Source: Gnetum montanum
Taxonomy: Eukaryota; Streptophyta; Gnetopsida; Gnetales; Gnetaceae
Length of the DNA: 64,000 nt
Direction: 5' to 3'
Assembly: GCA_015680685.1 (NCBI GenBank)
Contig: MNCI01027436.1
Coordinates: forward strand, 133,146-197,145
Shown here: piece by piece, positions 41,341 to 52,900 of the stretch
Layout of the letters: each line of letters begins with the position of its first letter
Position numbering within the stretch: the stretch's first letter is position 1
Notes under the pieces: model-generated
The model's input: only the letters and a program-made list of their open reading frames with translations
What the model was told of the DNA's origin: nothing
The model's database searches: none
Translations under genes and position numbers: made by a program

Positions 41341-44000
41341 TTCTAGTGATCTCCCCTCATTCAAGGTTGACCTTGACTACATCATTGCAAAATTCTAGGG
41401 ATATTGAACTTGATTCCTATGGTGTAGGGGGAAACATTATTGCATAGATGGTGTTTTAATCTATAGGGATGTCCTCCATAATAGGAATGGAGGCCAACAG
41501 CAGTAGATGAGGTTATGACTAGGCCATACAAGCTCAACATTGTATTCTTTTGCTTGAGTGTTTGTTTCACTTGGGTTAGTGCAACTATGAAGTCCTTGTT
41601 GTTGGTTGTTATGTTGGCCTTGACTTCCTCCATGCACCTTGAGAAAAATCTCTAGCAAAGGGGACTTGGGCTTGGATTTCTTGGCTTGTTTGGGGGCAAG
41701 GATCCTAGTGTTTGGTTTTTTCTTGCTAGTTATGGCCTTTTCTTTAGCCATGAAGGTTGTGAGATGGTCATTTTTCCTCTTGCATTACCATTTGGTAGGC
41801 CTACTTGGGTTGATAGTGGGGGTCAATCATTGAAGGAGGAGAGACCAACACATTGCCCACTGTTGAGCTTCAAGTAGGTGAGGGGCCATCAAGTTGTAAC
41901 ATCCTTATGACAAACTATGGTTTAGGAGTTGTTTTGGAGCTAAGTCATTGTGTCACCTTGATGATGAAAGGTTGCTTAGTAGTAGTTGTTATTGTGTCAT
42001 GCTAGTTTAACATCTTAGCAAATGATTATTGTGGTTGCCAGTTTAACATTCTAGCAGATGATTGGGTTGGTTGCCAGTTTAACATCTTATTAGACGATTA
42101 CTATGGGACCTTAACCACAAAGGGTATTGTGGGTGCCCGAGTTGGAACTTTGATAACAAAGGGGGGGGGCCTCTTACTTGTGGAGGCTAAGGGGATCCTT
42201 GCTATACTAGGAGGCATGTGGATCACAAAAGGTTGTTGTGCAGGTTTTGACTTGAAACCTATGTTGATGGATTTTATGACATAGGGGGCATCATCTATGT
42301 TGGATTGGCTTGCTACATCTAGCACCAATTGGACTTGTTCTATCATTCTTTGTGGATCGTCCTACAAAGCATGAAAATTGTTTGTACTATGACCAGACAT
42401 TTGGTGGTAATAAAAATATTGGTCTAGCTTGAAGTATTCTAGGAATGGGGGCTCATTTGGTACTACTGAGGTGGGGTTCCTCAATAGTTCATAGTACCTA
42501 TCATGTTTTTGATGGGCAATCTCTGATAAGTGTTTGTATTGGATTTGCCCAACTTTTAGGAGTTGCTCCAGTAGTTCATAGGGTTCCATCGATAGTGGTG
42601 TATACTTTGAGAGATTTTTATGCTCAAAGTTGGACCTTGGGGTGGCCCTTATCCATGTAGAAATGTTGGCACCAAAGTTTGCAACTTTGGGAGCTAGGGC
42701 CTTGGGCTACTTAGCTGTTGGGCCTCGGTTGGTTGCTTTTGTTCTTGCGGCCACTATTTCCTTTGCTGCATTTTGCTTGCACACATGTTGGTGTCTGTAG
42801 GCCATGTGGGTTGGGCCATTGCTAACTTGCACTGCCTCCTCTATTTCCAAACACTTGGATAAGAAACTTCAAGGCTAGGTAGTATAGTTTAAACTTAATG
42901 AAGTCATTCACTGCACCCTTGAATATGGCTAGGAGATGCATCTCTACTAGGGATTCCTACATTTTTCTCAATGCAATGCTCTAATCTTGGAGGAATTTTG
43001 GCATGAGCTCTAGCAACCCTAACTTGACTTGCATGAATTGCTTGAGGATTGCTTCAATCTTTTGGTTGTACCTGAAGTGTCTTACAAACTAGCTTATGAG
43101 ATCCTCCAAAGAAGAGACTAAGGCCTTGGGTAGTGTGCAATACCAATCTATGGCCTTGCCAGTAAGTGACATTGGGAACACATGCATGATGGCATGTGGG
43201 CAAGCTTGATGGAGCAAGCACTTAGATCGAAATGTGACTAAGTGTGCATTGAGGTTTCCTTTACCATTGTACTTGGTGAGTTGAGGCAACTAGACCCTAG
43301 TTGGAAGAGTCAATGGTGGGACTGTAGGATTTATGGGATCATCCTAATAGAACTCCACCATCTTGATAGTTTTGGAGGAGGTGGCTTTAAGTTGGTTGAT
43401 ATACTCTGTCAAACTTTAGATTAGCTAGAATGCCTGATCCAAGTTTTGGGATGTGCCATCTGGTTGCATTAGCTAGGCTTGTGTTGGTTGCATAGCATAG
43501 GATCAAATTATTTATTGCAAAGTTTGCTAGTTTAACATCATAGTGGATGGTCATTGCTAGTTTAACATCGTAGTGGATGCATTTGGTTGATGTGTTGGTT
43601 GAGGGATGGGTGCAATGACTAAGGTGGGCCATACACAAGTGGGTTGGATGGATGTTGTGGGAACCAATGAGACGAGTAGGACATGGGATGCTTGAATCTT
43701 CTAGGGTTTGAAGGTGGCCCTTGTGTGAGCATAGGGTTAGGCAAATGCAATGATTGCTTGCAAGGTTGAATTGACATGGTCACCATCCTGAAGAGGATGG
43801 ATGGACTAAACTGAGGAGGGGCCATGCTAGGGAGTAATTATTAGAAGACAGTGTAGAAGGGGCTCTCACATTTGGAGTAGGCCTTGAACTCATCTTCTTC
43901 CTCCTATGAGATTTCTTCGTAGGTTTTCCCTGCATCATGCTTATTTGCATAGATGATTTGAGACAACAACTAGTGATAGGAATCTATGAGTAGGATTATG
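41341..44000 (-). pseudogene. gag: Tat-type gag of insert N
   Basis: Minus strand, degenerate. Capsid core at 43089-43289: MPQLTKYNGKGNLNAHLVTF, CPHAIMHVFPMSLTGKAIDW. Zinc-knuckle region at 42362-42430: YYHQMSGHSTNNFHAL, with the Cys now Tyr and Phe. Upstream of it, LLKVGQIQYKHLSE and YELLRNPTSVVPNEP match LLAAGYIRHKQMSE and CELLRNPFLALPND of B. The LTQVKQTLKQKNTMLSLYGL block before pro is at 41500-41570. DVKLA repeats lie at 43500-43590 and as DNA at 41990-42110. The exact start is not clear; coding character begins near 44000. Confidence 0.7.
43500..43595 (-). repeat. DVKLA peptide repeat in gag of N
   Basis: Minus frame: IHYDVKLAMTIHYDVKLANF. DNA word GATGTTAAACTAGCA twice. It matches the repeat after integrase in C (16540-16810) in sequence and reading frame. 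Confidence 0.75.
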
Positions 44001-44679
44001 TTGAACAAGGAGGGGTTGTACTCCCATCCATCCTTATGGACTCATTCATAGTCCTAATTTTCCTTCAAGTCAAGGTAATCCAATGGTAATCCTGCTTGGA
44101 TTATTGTTCGTGGAATAGTGTGGCATGCTTTGGGTGAATCATGGTGTGAAATGTGTTATAAATTGACATGGAAGGTTAATCTAGATTCATGTTCACAAAT
44201 CACGTTGTGAGAGTTACTGTTTACAAAAAATAGCTACCTCTAAAAACTGCAAAAAAAAAAGACTAAGTCTACCGGTAGCAAAAAAATGGCTAAGTATAAA
44301 AATGTAGAAAAATGGCTAAGTGTAAAAATGCAAAAAAAAAAATGGCTAAGTATGGAAACTACAAAAAATTAACTAAGTTTAAAATTGAAGAAAATTTGGC
44401 TAAGTATGAAAATGCAAAAAAAAAAATGCTAAGTATGGAAATATAGAAAAAAATGCTAATTGTGAAAGCTATTAAAAATAGCTAACTCTAGTGTTATGCT
44501 CACTATGCTAGAGCCAGCTACTCTCCTAAGCATCCAGAATTCTAGTTAAGTGCCTAAGATATGCTTTGGCTTTTGTCCAACGGGGTTCCAAGGGAACTAA
44601 AAATGGGGTCCAATCTACACTAACTACTGGTGGAGAGAGCATGCAGAACAATAATTAGAAAATTCAAAAGGAAATGACG
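44001..44679 (-). repeat. Leader of insert N with AAAATGGCTAAGTAT repeats
   Basis: At 44225-44480 about nine short units of 25-35 bp, of the form A-run + TGGCTAAGTATGAAAATG, give an A-rich tandem stretch. Downstream on plus (44580-44640) a remnant of the leader unit of element B is seen. No gene. Confidence 0.65.
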
Positions 44680-44704
44680 AGGCCCTCCTTCTAGTGCCAA
44701 AAAC
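44680..44704 (-). other. Putative primer binding region of insert N
   Basis: Minus strand, directly inside the LTR: TTTTTGGCACTAGAAGGAGG then GCC; compare 13078-13105 of element B. Confidence 0.55.
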
Positions 44705-46315
44705 TATAAAAACTAAAAATGTCAGTGGCTGGAATCATTGAGGGGTTAATAAATGCATAGCCTTAACCCCACCTTCCTATGAGGGCCTTTCTAAAAACCA
44801 AGGTAGAGCACCCTAAATGGTCTTCTCAATTAAATAGGGACTTTTTCAATTGCAACTAGGGTATTGGGTGTAATTAGGGGTGGCATGGTTAGCTAAAATG
44901 CAAATGCAAGTGACATGAAATAGTACTAAGTGTCAAAGTAGTGTTGAATGGTGCTAAGTATAGAGTGTAGCCATAGAATGGGGGCAAGCATAGCCAAAGG
45001 TCTTGACCAAAATGAGGGTGTCAACCCATAGAGACTACTGCCCAAGCATAGTACAACATGATGGCACTTGAAAAAGTACAAAAACACATAAGAAGAATGT
45101 AAGAAAATGATAGAAATGGGAGCAAGAAATGGAGCACCACCTCAAATGGTAGTGTAGTTAACTCCAAAAGGGTCTCAGAAGGTACATAGTGTATAATAGG
45201 CACAATGGAAGCATAGTCACAGTCTTGGTGGTGTCGAGCCATGAAGTTTGGCACTTGTTGTGATGAATCATGCCTACCAGGTTAGTTGCTGCGATGTACC
45301 ATATGGTGTAGGACTACAACGGGGCCATGGTGTACTATGAAATGTAGCTATGCCTCTCTACTAGTGTGGTGTGCTCTTTTTCTTCTTCACCCATGAAGCT
45401 AAGTGCCAAGATGCCAAAATGCCAAATGCCAAATGAAAGTGCTAATTTCCAACCCCTAAAACATTTTGGGTCTAGGGGTATTTATAGTGTTAGGGTTAGC
45501 CCAAAATGTGGATCATGTGACACATAGTGGTGCAATAAGTGGGAAGAGTGAAGTAGCTATAGTAGCAAGCATAGCAGCACAACACTTAGAAAAATTTTAC
45601 AAAACTAGCCACTTGTGTATTGGCTACTCTTCCTACGCTCTCAAGCGTAGCAACTACAGTGCTAAGTCTAATACAAAACTTAGAAAAATTCTACAAAACT
45701 AGCCATTTGTGTGTTGGCTATAGTTGCTACGATCTCAAGCATAGTAGAGCATAGTAGCTATAGTGCCAAGCATAGTAGCTACAGTCCCAAGTGTAGCACA
45801 ACCCTTAGAAAATTTCTACAAAAGTGTCCATTTGTGTGTTTTCTATGCTTACTATGCTCTTGAGCATAGTAGCTATAATGCCAAATGTAATCGCTATAAT
45901 GCTGAGTGTAGCATAACATTTAAAAAAATTTTGTAAAATTGGCCACTTGTGTGTTGGCTACACTTGCTATGCTCTCAAGTGTAGCAGAGTGTAGCAGCTT
46001 TAGTGTTGAGTGTAGCACAACACTTAGAAAAATTCTACAAAAGTGGTCATTTATGTGTTGGCCTCTCAAGCACAGCAGAGCGTAGTAGCTATAGTGACAA
46101 GCATAGCACAATACTTAGAAAAATTCTACAAAACTTATCCTTATTCAGAAACTTAGCCAAAATTGTAGAAGATTGGTCATTGAAACAAACTATGCTCTAC
46201 TACAATGGAGAGCATGGTCCCAGCACTTAGACACCTTTGTAGAAAGTGCCATTGTTCTGACACTTTAGCAAATTTGTAGTCGAGAAGTAGTAGCCCAAAT
46301 TTTTGTGGTGTTTAA
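44705..46315 (-). repeat. 5' LTR of insert N (1611 bp)
   Basis: Minus strand start TTAAACACC at 46315 (family TGAAACACC) and end at 44705 (TTTTTATA). It contains six units of about 95-125 bp (45540-46140), each with AGCATAGCACAACACTTAG, AAAAATTCTACAAAA and TTGTGTGTTGGCTAC; the other LTR has three. TATA box on minus at 45479-45486. The CA end has mutated. Confidence 0.85.
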
Positions 46316-46320
46316 GTTAC
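46316..46320. other. Target site duplication of insert N, right copy
   Basis: GTTAC, paired with GTTGC at 37871-37875. Confidence 0.8.
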
Positions 46321-47500
46321 CATATTCAATAGCCTGAAGTCTATGTAGACCCATCATTTTCCACCTTTCTTTGGTAGAATCACAAGTGGGCTACTCACTC
46401 ACTATTCCTGATGGGATAGATGAACCCCACCCTAAGGAGTTGTTCAATTTCCTCTTTGATGATTTGCTTCAATTTGGGGATCAACTTCCTCTACAGCTAT
46501 CTACTAGGCTTCATGGTCGAGTTAGTGTAAATACAATGCTAGCATATCTTGGAAATTCCAGTCAACTTTGGATATGACCAAGTAAAGGCTATTGGCCATT
46601 TGCTAACTACCATTAATAACTTTTCTTTTTTTAGGAGTAAGTTTGACATTAATTATGACTAGTTTACCATTATTTAAAAATGCATATTCCATACTAGCTA
46701 GTAAAGTTTTTAGCTCTAAAGGCTCTTGCTTAAAGTTATTAGGGATTTCCACGTCTCCCCAATAGCTATCATCATCTTCGTTAGAGAGTTGAAAATGAAC
46801 TTGCTCAATTTTTTCCATCCCTTCAACATAAGCACATGTTAGGCTCTTAGTTGGTTCCATGCATAATGTACTACTACTAGAGTCAACTATCAACCATTGG
46901 GTGCCCTCTTGTTTTGTGGCTACTACATACAGATATCTTTGAATATTAATTTCTTATGCATACTAATTGCATGCTTTAATGTATGTACATTTGTGAACCA
47001 AAATCCTTGCATGCAATTGCATCCATTATCGCTATATGTGATGCATGGAATATGCTTCTTTTCAATTTTTCCTAATTCATTTTCTTTTGATATTTCTAGA
47101 AATAGGTTTCTTATGCCCATATGTTTGTCGAACGTGCTTAACTAAGCTCTTTCCATAATGATGGGGAAGTCACTTTTGTAGTTTTTAAGCTTGATCACTA
47201 GAAAATCAATAGGATAGAACCACTCTTAAACTATGATCATAATGTTCTCTACTAATCCCAAAGGGATAGTAATTGACTGATCTACCAATTCTAGATGGAT
47301 GTTACTCTTCTTAAGAGATGGTAGGTTCCAGGCCTTGTACCTGTCATGGGAGATGAGATTAACTCCAAAACAAGAGTCAAGAAGAGCCTTGCATGACTCA
47401 TGTCCAAAAATTTATAGATAAATTAGTGGACTTCCTATATCAAATATTTTCATGGGAAGATTACTAGTCATGATCAAGTCAAAATTAGCATGAGTTAGCA
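46321..47500 (-). pseudogene. Protease and RT N-terminal part of element E
   Basis: Minus strand. Protease at about 47410-47330: CKALLDSCFGVNLISHDRY, where D-S-C stands for the usual D-S-G (D has D-L-G). Connection 47120-46923 and 46893-46603 matches D (EISKENELGKIEKKHIPCI; KTLLASMEYAFL). RT fingers follow at 46470-46321, ending at the insertion point of N. This joins to 37870 once N is taken out. Confidence 0.75.
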
Positions 47501-49620
47501 TTATAGTGTGAATTCAAGGTAACACTTGGTTTCAAGGAAACTAAAATGTGTTTAATGTAGAGAATGAAGGTATTAGAGATGTAAGACGATCAACTGGACT
47601 AGATTGTAAGGATTGAAGAGGATGACTGGGTCAAAAGAAGGGTCTTTTTTTGGATTGATTATCCAAACCACTTGGCTAGAAAGCTGGTTGTGAATGTACA
47701 ACCCTCATAGCATTTCATTAGTATGGCTATGGAGAAATCTCATCCAGAATGAATGGAGTAGGAGATAACTGAGTTGAAGGTAGAGGTGTGTGTGTAGATA
47801 GATATAGAGGGTGGTATGGATATGGGTTTTCCCCTTTAGTAGATGATGAATGTGTTTGGTTTATCTCTGGAGGGTAATGGTGATGCTAAAATTAGGTATG
47901 ACTTGTAGAAGTTTTTGGAGAGACAATTTAGTAAACATAGTACCCATATGGATCTAGTTGCCTATAAGGGTATTGCTACCTTAGTGGTGGAATTCCTCAC
48001 AATTGTGGTTGGTATCATTGTTGGTATTGTTCATAAGGTTGTGGAGGACCTCCACTTAAGTAGTAATCTTATTGTTTCTGGTGGAACTACCTTGGATTAC
48101 CTTGAGGGTAAGGTAATCATCTAGGTGCCTACCTACATGCTAGTCAAGGATTCAATGCATACACCCTAGACTCTTGTAATTGTGACACCACAGAGCAACA
48201 TCCCTTTGGATGTTCATATTGGCAGATGTCATAATCAATTTTATCATCAAAGTTAGTTTCCACAACTTCTTCTACAATTGCAACTTTTTCCTTAACTCTT
48301 TGGTAGGAACATTCAACTTCTTTTCACCTTTTGTGGTTATGATCATTATTTTGCTCTTTGGATTCTTCAAAAATCTTCATAGTATTTTGAAATTTTTCAT
48401 TCAAAGAGTTCCATAATTTATCAACCTTTTTTGAAATGTTAGGAATAGATTTTTGGATGGCAAGGTTTTTCTATTCATCACTTTATTAAGTGGTAACTCC
48501 TCCTCATCACAAAATCAGAGCTCCCTTTTCCTAATGGAAGGGTTCCTATTATACTCTTTTGTAATTTCCATTTTTCATAGCTTACCTTCTTATTTTTCTA
48601 CCCACTTAATTAGCCTTTGGATCTAACAAACTCTCAGTTTAGACAATCTCCCTTGGGCATACACCCCAAGAGTTCTTCTAGTTTTTGTTCTAAGCCCATC
48701 TATAATGTGACAAAGTTGTTTCCTTTGAGAATAACCATGGCCAGGGCATTAGTGAAAGAGTGAATAATATCTACCCATGACAACATCCAAGGGTTCATGT
48801 GTTCCTTTTTTCCAACCTGGGATTTTCCTGCTTAGATTAGACATTGTGGAGTACATCTGATATTTTTCCTTAAATAGCTCTAACATGGTACTCCATCGAC
48901 AAATGGATTCTAGTTCCAAAGACCAGTACCAAATTTTAGCTTCTTTGAAGAATGTCCTTAAGAAAAGCTTGAGTTTTGACCATTTATTTTCTATGTTTAA
49001 TAAGGCACAAGCATCATGGAAAGCTTGTAGATGTGTTTGTGGATCAGAGTTGTATCCCCCCTCAAATTTTAGGATATTATTCATTTCTAAGCACTTGATC
49101 TCACTATCTTTCATATGCCTAGTTGTAATGTTAACTACCTCTACAATGTTGAGCATACTTCAGGTTGCTAATAGAGGTTCATCATCATCACTATGTTAAT
49201 GATGCCAATAATGGTTCTAGACACCCCTTTGGTCTTGGCAGCTTTCATGGTCATTTTTGTCTTGTTGATCACCCTCATCATGATTATTTCAATAGCGTCT
49301 TCCATGAGAACCATCAAATGAAGAGGAATGTTTAGAATCAGATGAAGAGGATGGAGAGGAGGGTGGACTACCACTACGACTATGATATATACCACCACTT
49401 TTTTACTTATTACGATCACCATCTTTAGATCCCTTGCTATTGTGATGCTTTCTTAAGTCCCTACCTTGACTATCACTTTTTCTTAAAACTATTTTATGAA
49501 TAGTGGATCGTAGGTTGAGGTTCATACCCTTGTCACCAGTAATAGGGGGTGGAGAATATTCATGTTGAGAACCTTCAAATAGATGATCCTCATTGTTATC
49601 ATGATCTAGTAAGAACAAGG
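47501..49620 (-). pseudogene. gag: Gag of Athila-like element E
   Basis: Minus strand. N-terminal, charged part at 49403-49618. Capsid core at 48749-49156: ILKFEGGYNSDPQTHLQAFH, CALLNIENKWSKLKLFLRT, EAKIWYWSLELESICRW, FKEKYQMYSTMSNLSRK, the plant Ty3/gypsy gag pattern (F.G....DP..HL..F, then A..W, then F...Y). 47501-48748 is a degenerate C-terminal part and linker to pro; I see no clear zinc knuckle. Many stops. Confidence 0.75.
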
Positions 49621-50103
49621 GATTAATGTAATGCTTCCCCTTTATAGCCTCATGGAGTTTCTCTTGATTTCAATCTTTCTTGTGTTGTGTTTTAGTGGGA
49701 TAGTAGTTTCAAGTATCATAACTATCCATAGTGTATTCTTTGTGAAGATCTAGAATGCCTAACTTCTTAAGAGTTTTAAGTAGCATCCTTGGCATAGATC
49801 AATCAAGGGGCAAGACAATGTTTCCCTTTGTATCATGCCATTGTAGTTGTTCATCCTAATGTAGGATGAAGGTAAAGTCTGGTACATACTCATTTGAATG
49901 AGTATATACCACTTTGCACTCTTGTGGGACTAGAAGTTTAACATCTTCGCACTTGTGATAAGAAGAAGAAAGTTTGCAAAACAAAATAAAATTATCAATG
50001 TGCTTAGTAGTTTATATATCGTTAAAAGTGATGTTGAACTTGAATCCATCCAATGATATGAATAACATTCACTAATCCTAGATAGTGCACATGATGTTGA
50101 ACA
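49621..50103 (-). other. Leader of element E
   Basis: Between the primer site and the first gag text. No gene or clear repeat seen. Confidence 0.5.
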
Positions 50104-50124
50104 AAGTCCCTGGCAATGGTGCCA
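50104..50124 (-). other. Primer binding site of element E, tRNA-Asp type
   Basis: Minus strand directly after the LTR end CTCATCA: TTGGCACCATTGCCAGGGA. The known Athila/Tat site complementary to tRNA-Asp is TGGCGCCGTTGCCGGGGA; the three differences are all G-to-A, the decay expected at methylated cytosines of the other strand. Confidence 0.75.
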
Positions 50125-51056
50125 ATGATGAGTGACCAGATACCCCTACATTCAACCATACAAATCATAGAGTGTTCACATGTGATCCGGTTGAATTCTA
50201 TGGACTTTATCATTTCTAGTGCTCTAGTTTTCTAGGAAGTGAATCTTACCTTAAGGTCAATCATTGTCTTCCCAATTACACTTGTGATGTACACTGGTAT
50301 GGTTAGTGTAATTGAGGCATGTCATTTTTATCATTTTTTATTTTATGATTTGGTGTTCAAGTCAAGATAAAATTAATTTTATTAACTAATTTAAATTAAC
50401 TAATTAACTGGTGTCTAACTAGTCCTAACCTAACCATCTGATCCCACCTTTTGTACACGTCCTGAACCCATGTATGCACTATTGGGTGACCAAGCGCTAT
50501 GCTACTAGACATACCAAGTGATAATGCTATTGGGATTACCAAGCAAATACATTTATGCTCAAAGTGGTCATGCTTATGTGTTTAATCTATCTTGCTTAAT
50601 CGCTTCATTAACTTAATTACTAAAAACATTTAATAAATAATTGAAAGTATTGAATAAATAATTGAAAACACTAAATGCATAGAAAAATATTTAATCTATC
50701 CAAAGTGTTGAAATTTTTATCAAACATATCATCTTTATTTCCACACAAACTATCGTGCTCAAGTACAACAATGCTCAAATAAAGATCTATACAGTCAATG
50801 ACACCTACTACAAGCACTAGGGAGAAAAATTCTAACTTTCAAATGGAAAACATGTAAGAGCTTCATTGCAAATAAGATCTCTATTGCCATAAATGCACTA
50901 GTGGATGCATATTTATAGCTGACTATAGACACTATGTCGATGGGGCCATGTTGATGCATGATATTATGCATCAACTAAGCCTCATTGGCAAGATCCAGTC
51001 GATGAGGTTGCATCGATGATGCCTCTTCAACGTAACTGATAGAACTATGATTCATT
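50125..51056 (-). repeat. 5' LTR of element E (about 932 bp)
   Basis: Minus strand: start AATGAATCATAGTTC near 51056, end GGTCACTCATCA at 50125. TATA box on minus at 50910-50917 (GCTATAAATATGC). It matches the LTR of G and the split LTR of D over most of the length. Near its start it has a long inverted repeat (TTGATGCATAATATCATGCA then TCAA). Confidence 0.8.
50910..50917 (-). promoter_or_regulatory. TATA box in the 5' LTR of element E
   Basis: Minus strand GCTATAAATATGC; G has CCTATAAATATAG at 60503-60510. Confidence 0.6.
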
Positions 51057-51740
51057 AATAAGGAACATTATTTCCTTTTTATATAGTTACCTTATTATGA
51101 ATTTTTATTTTATTTTCCTTTTTTTATGCCTATACTATTTTATTGTGGATTTTCTATTCTTTTTCTCTACTTCCTAGTTCTTCAATATTCTTCCACGATT
51201 TTAATTATTATGCTAATACTCTACTGAATTTTGTCAATTTGGGCTTATTTTTATATGAAAATTTGTATTGTAGTCTTTTCTAGATCACTTTCTATATTTT
51301 TAGTAAACTTTTAGAATATGTATAAACTCTGCCAACTTGCTTCTTAGATATTTTATGATTATTTTAGGTCAACTCTTGATATAAATAAGATTTTGTAGGA
51401 TTTTTTGTGAAATTTTAGCTATTATAGATTTTTTGGCTATTTTAGAAAAATTTTAAATTTTAAATATAATATTAATATATATGAGATTGATTTTTCTTAG
51501 TTAGTAGTAGAAGTTGTGAATCTTTTAGATACCCCTATTTGCATACAATAGTGGAGTGTTCCTTATTGGGATCCATCACATGGGAACAAGGATATGGATA
51601 GATTTTCTACCTTAGATTTTGATTTGTAAGTTCATGTGCGATCAAGAAACTAGCCAAGACCATGGAATTGAGTAGTTAAGTCTAGTGGTATGCATTAAGG
51701 TATAGTCAAGATCTATCCTTTCAAATATAAAGGTGCCTTA
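51057..51740. other. AT-rich flank left of copia element K
   Basis: No gene seen. It ends in CCTTA (51736-51740), the left target duplication of K. It probably belongs to the same old sequence as 57116-59160. Confidence 0.6.
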
Positions 51741-52881
51741 TGAGGATCATTGAACTTAGAAGAGAGGGGGATGAATAAGTTCCCCAAATTAAAAATTATT
51801 TGAAACAAAGAACATACCAAAATTAACATGGTTCCCCAACTTGCCTAGTCCACACTCATATGGTAGTTCACTAGCATACATCTAGACTGTGTTGCTCTCA
51901 AAATGTGGTTTGAAGGGTACCACACCCTATACAAGCTCTAAGATCCACTCTAGAGTGATTCAATTCAACAAATCCACTCAACCCCACAAGGTTCCAACAA
52001 GCTTAGAATGTGATTTTCAAGATCTCACAACCTTTACAACTTGAGATCCACTCCAAAGTATTGTGGCGCCACACCAACACTCAATCCAGTAGGATTTTGA
52101 CAAGCTCAAGTAAGATGCCTTCCCACAAGAACCACATCAACCCCACATAGCAACAAAAAGAACAATAATTACAAGGAAATAATGCAACTAAATTTTTTAA
52201 TCCTTGTACTTTGAGGTACAACTCATTTTGATCACTTACAACAAACAAAAGATAGTACAATGAGGAACAATAATAAGAGAATGATGTATACAATGATTAC
52301 TTGATAATACACAATGCTTAGTCATTTGCCAATGGAATGAAGTATTCTTATAGCCAATATATTTCTAAAAATTCCTTAGAATTTATGCAACAACTATCTA
52401 ATGATCATTGGAGACATCTTCTTTGAGACTAAGATGTCTTTCTACATTAGACCTTCATTCTGAAAAGGTCTCTTATCCACAGGAAAGACATCTTTGTGAA
52501 GACATCTTTCTCATCAAAATGATGTATGCTATTTTTCAAATATGCCTTCTTCTAAGAAATCTTTAACTCAGTTAAGAAATCTACTATTTCTTAGATATTT
52601 CTTTGCTTGATAGTAGACATCGGTTGTTTGTACAAGATTTCTTCACTGATTCTCCTTCACTTCAACCAAGACATCTACTATCTCTTAGAGATGTCTTTCT
52701 TCAGTTCCTTTTGCACTTTGAAATATCCATTCCTTGTCCATGCTCTTGAACTCCCACATGTTTTCTTGAAACCTTGTAGATGTCTCAATCCAAGTTCTTG
52801 CCTTATAAACACAACAACCAAAATACAAGCATCCATGTTCTTCCATTTTCATTAAGGTTTTGACATACCAAAAGGTCAACA
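51741..52881 (-). repeat. 3' LTR of copia element K (1141 bp)
   Basis: Minus strand start TGTTGACCTTTTGGTATGTC at 52881, end GATCCTCA at 51741. It aligns with 56118-57110; this copy is about 150 bp longer, mainly near 52300-52500. Confidence 0.85.
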
Positions 52882-52900
52882 ATATCTCCCTTTTTGGTAA
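52882..52900 (-). other. Polypurine tract of K
   Basis: Minus strand TTACCAAAAAGGGAGATAT before TGTTGACC; ACCAAAAAGGGGGAGATTG is common in plant copia elements. Confidence 0.75.

Larger units (their letters stand above)
37876..46315 (-). mobile_element. Insert N: non-autonomous Tat-like element, gag-pro only (8440 bp)
   Basis: Two LTRs (37876-39246, 44705-46315), primer region, leader, gag and pro on the minus strand, then about 1.67 kb without coding text, then the polypurine tract and 3' LTR. No RT, RNase H or integrase text is present in 39247-40921, in any frame I could read. The element sits inside the RT gene of E with a 5-bp duplication. Its LTR ends, PPT, protease and gag make it a relative of A, B and C. 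It would need pol from a relative such as C's parent. Confidence 0.85.

Noticed and set aside
49168-49422. Minus frame rich in Val, Ile and His
   Set aside because: Low complexity and out of frame with the gag text on either side.
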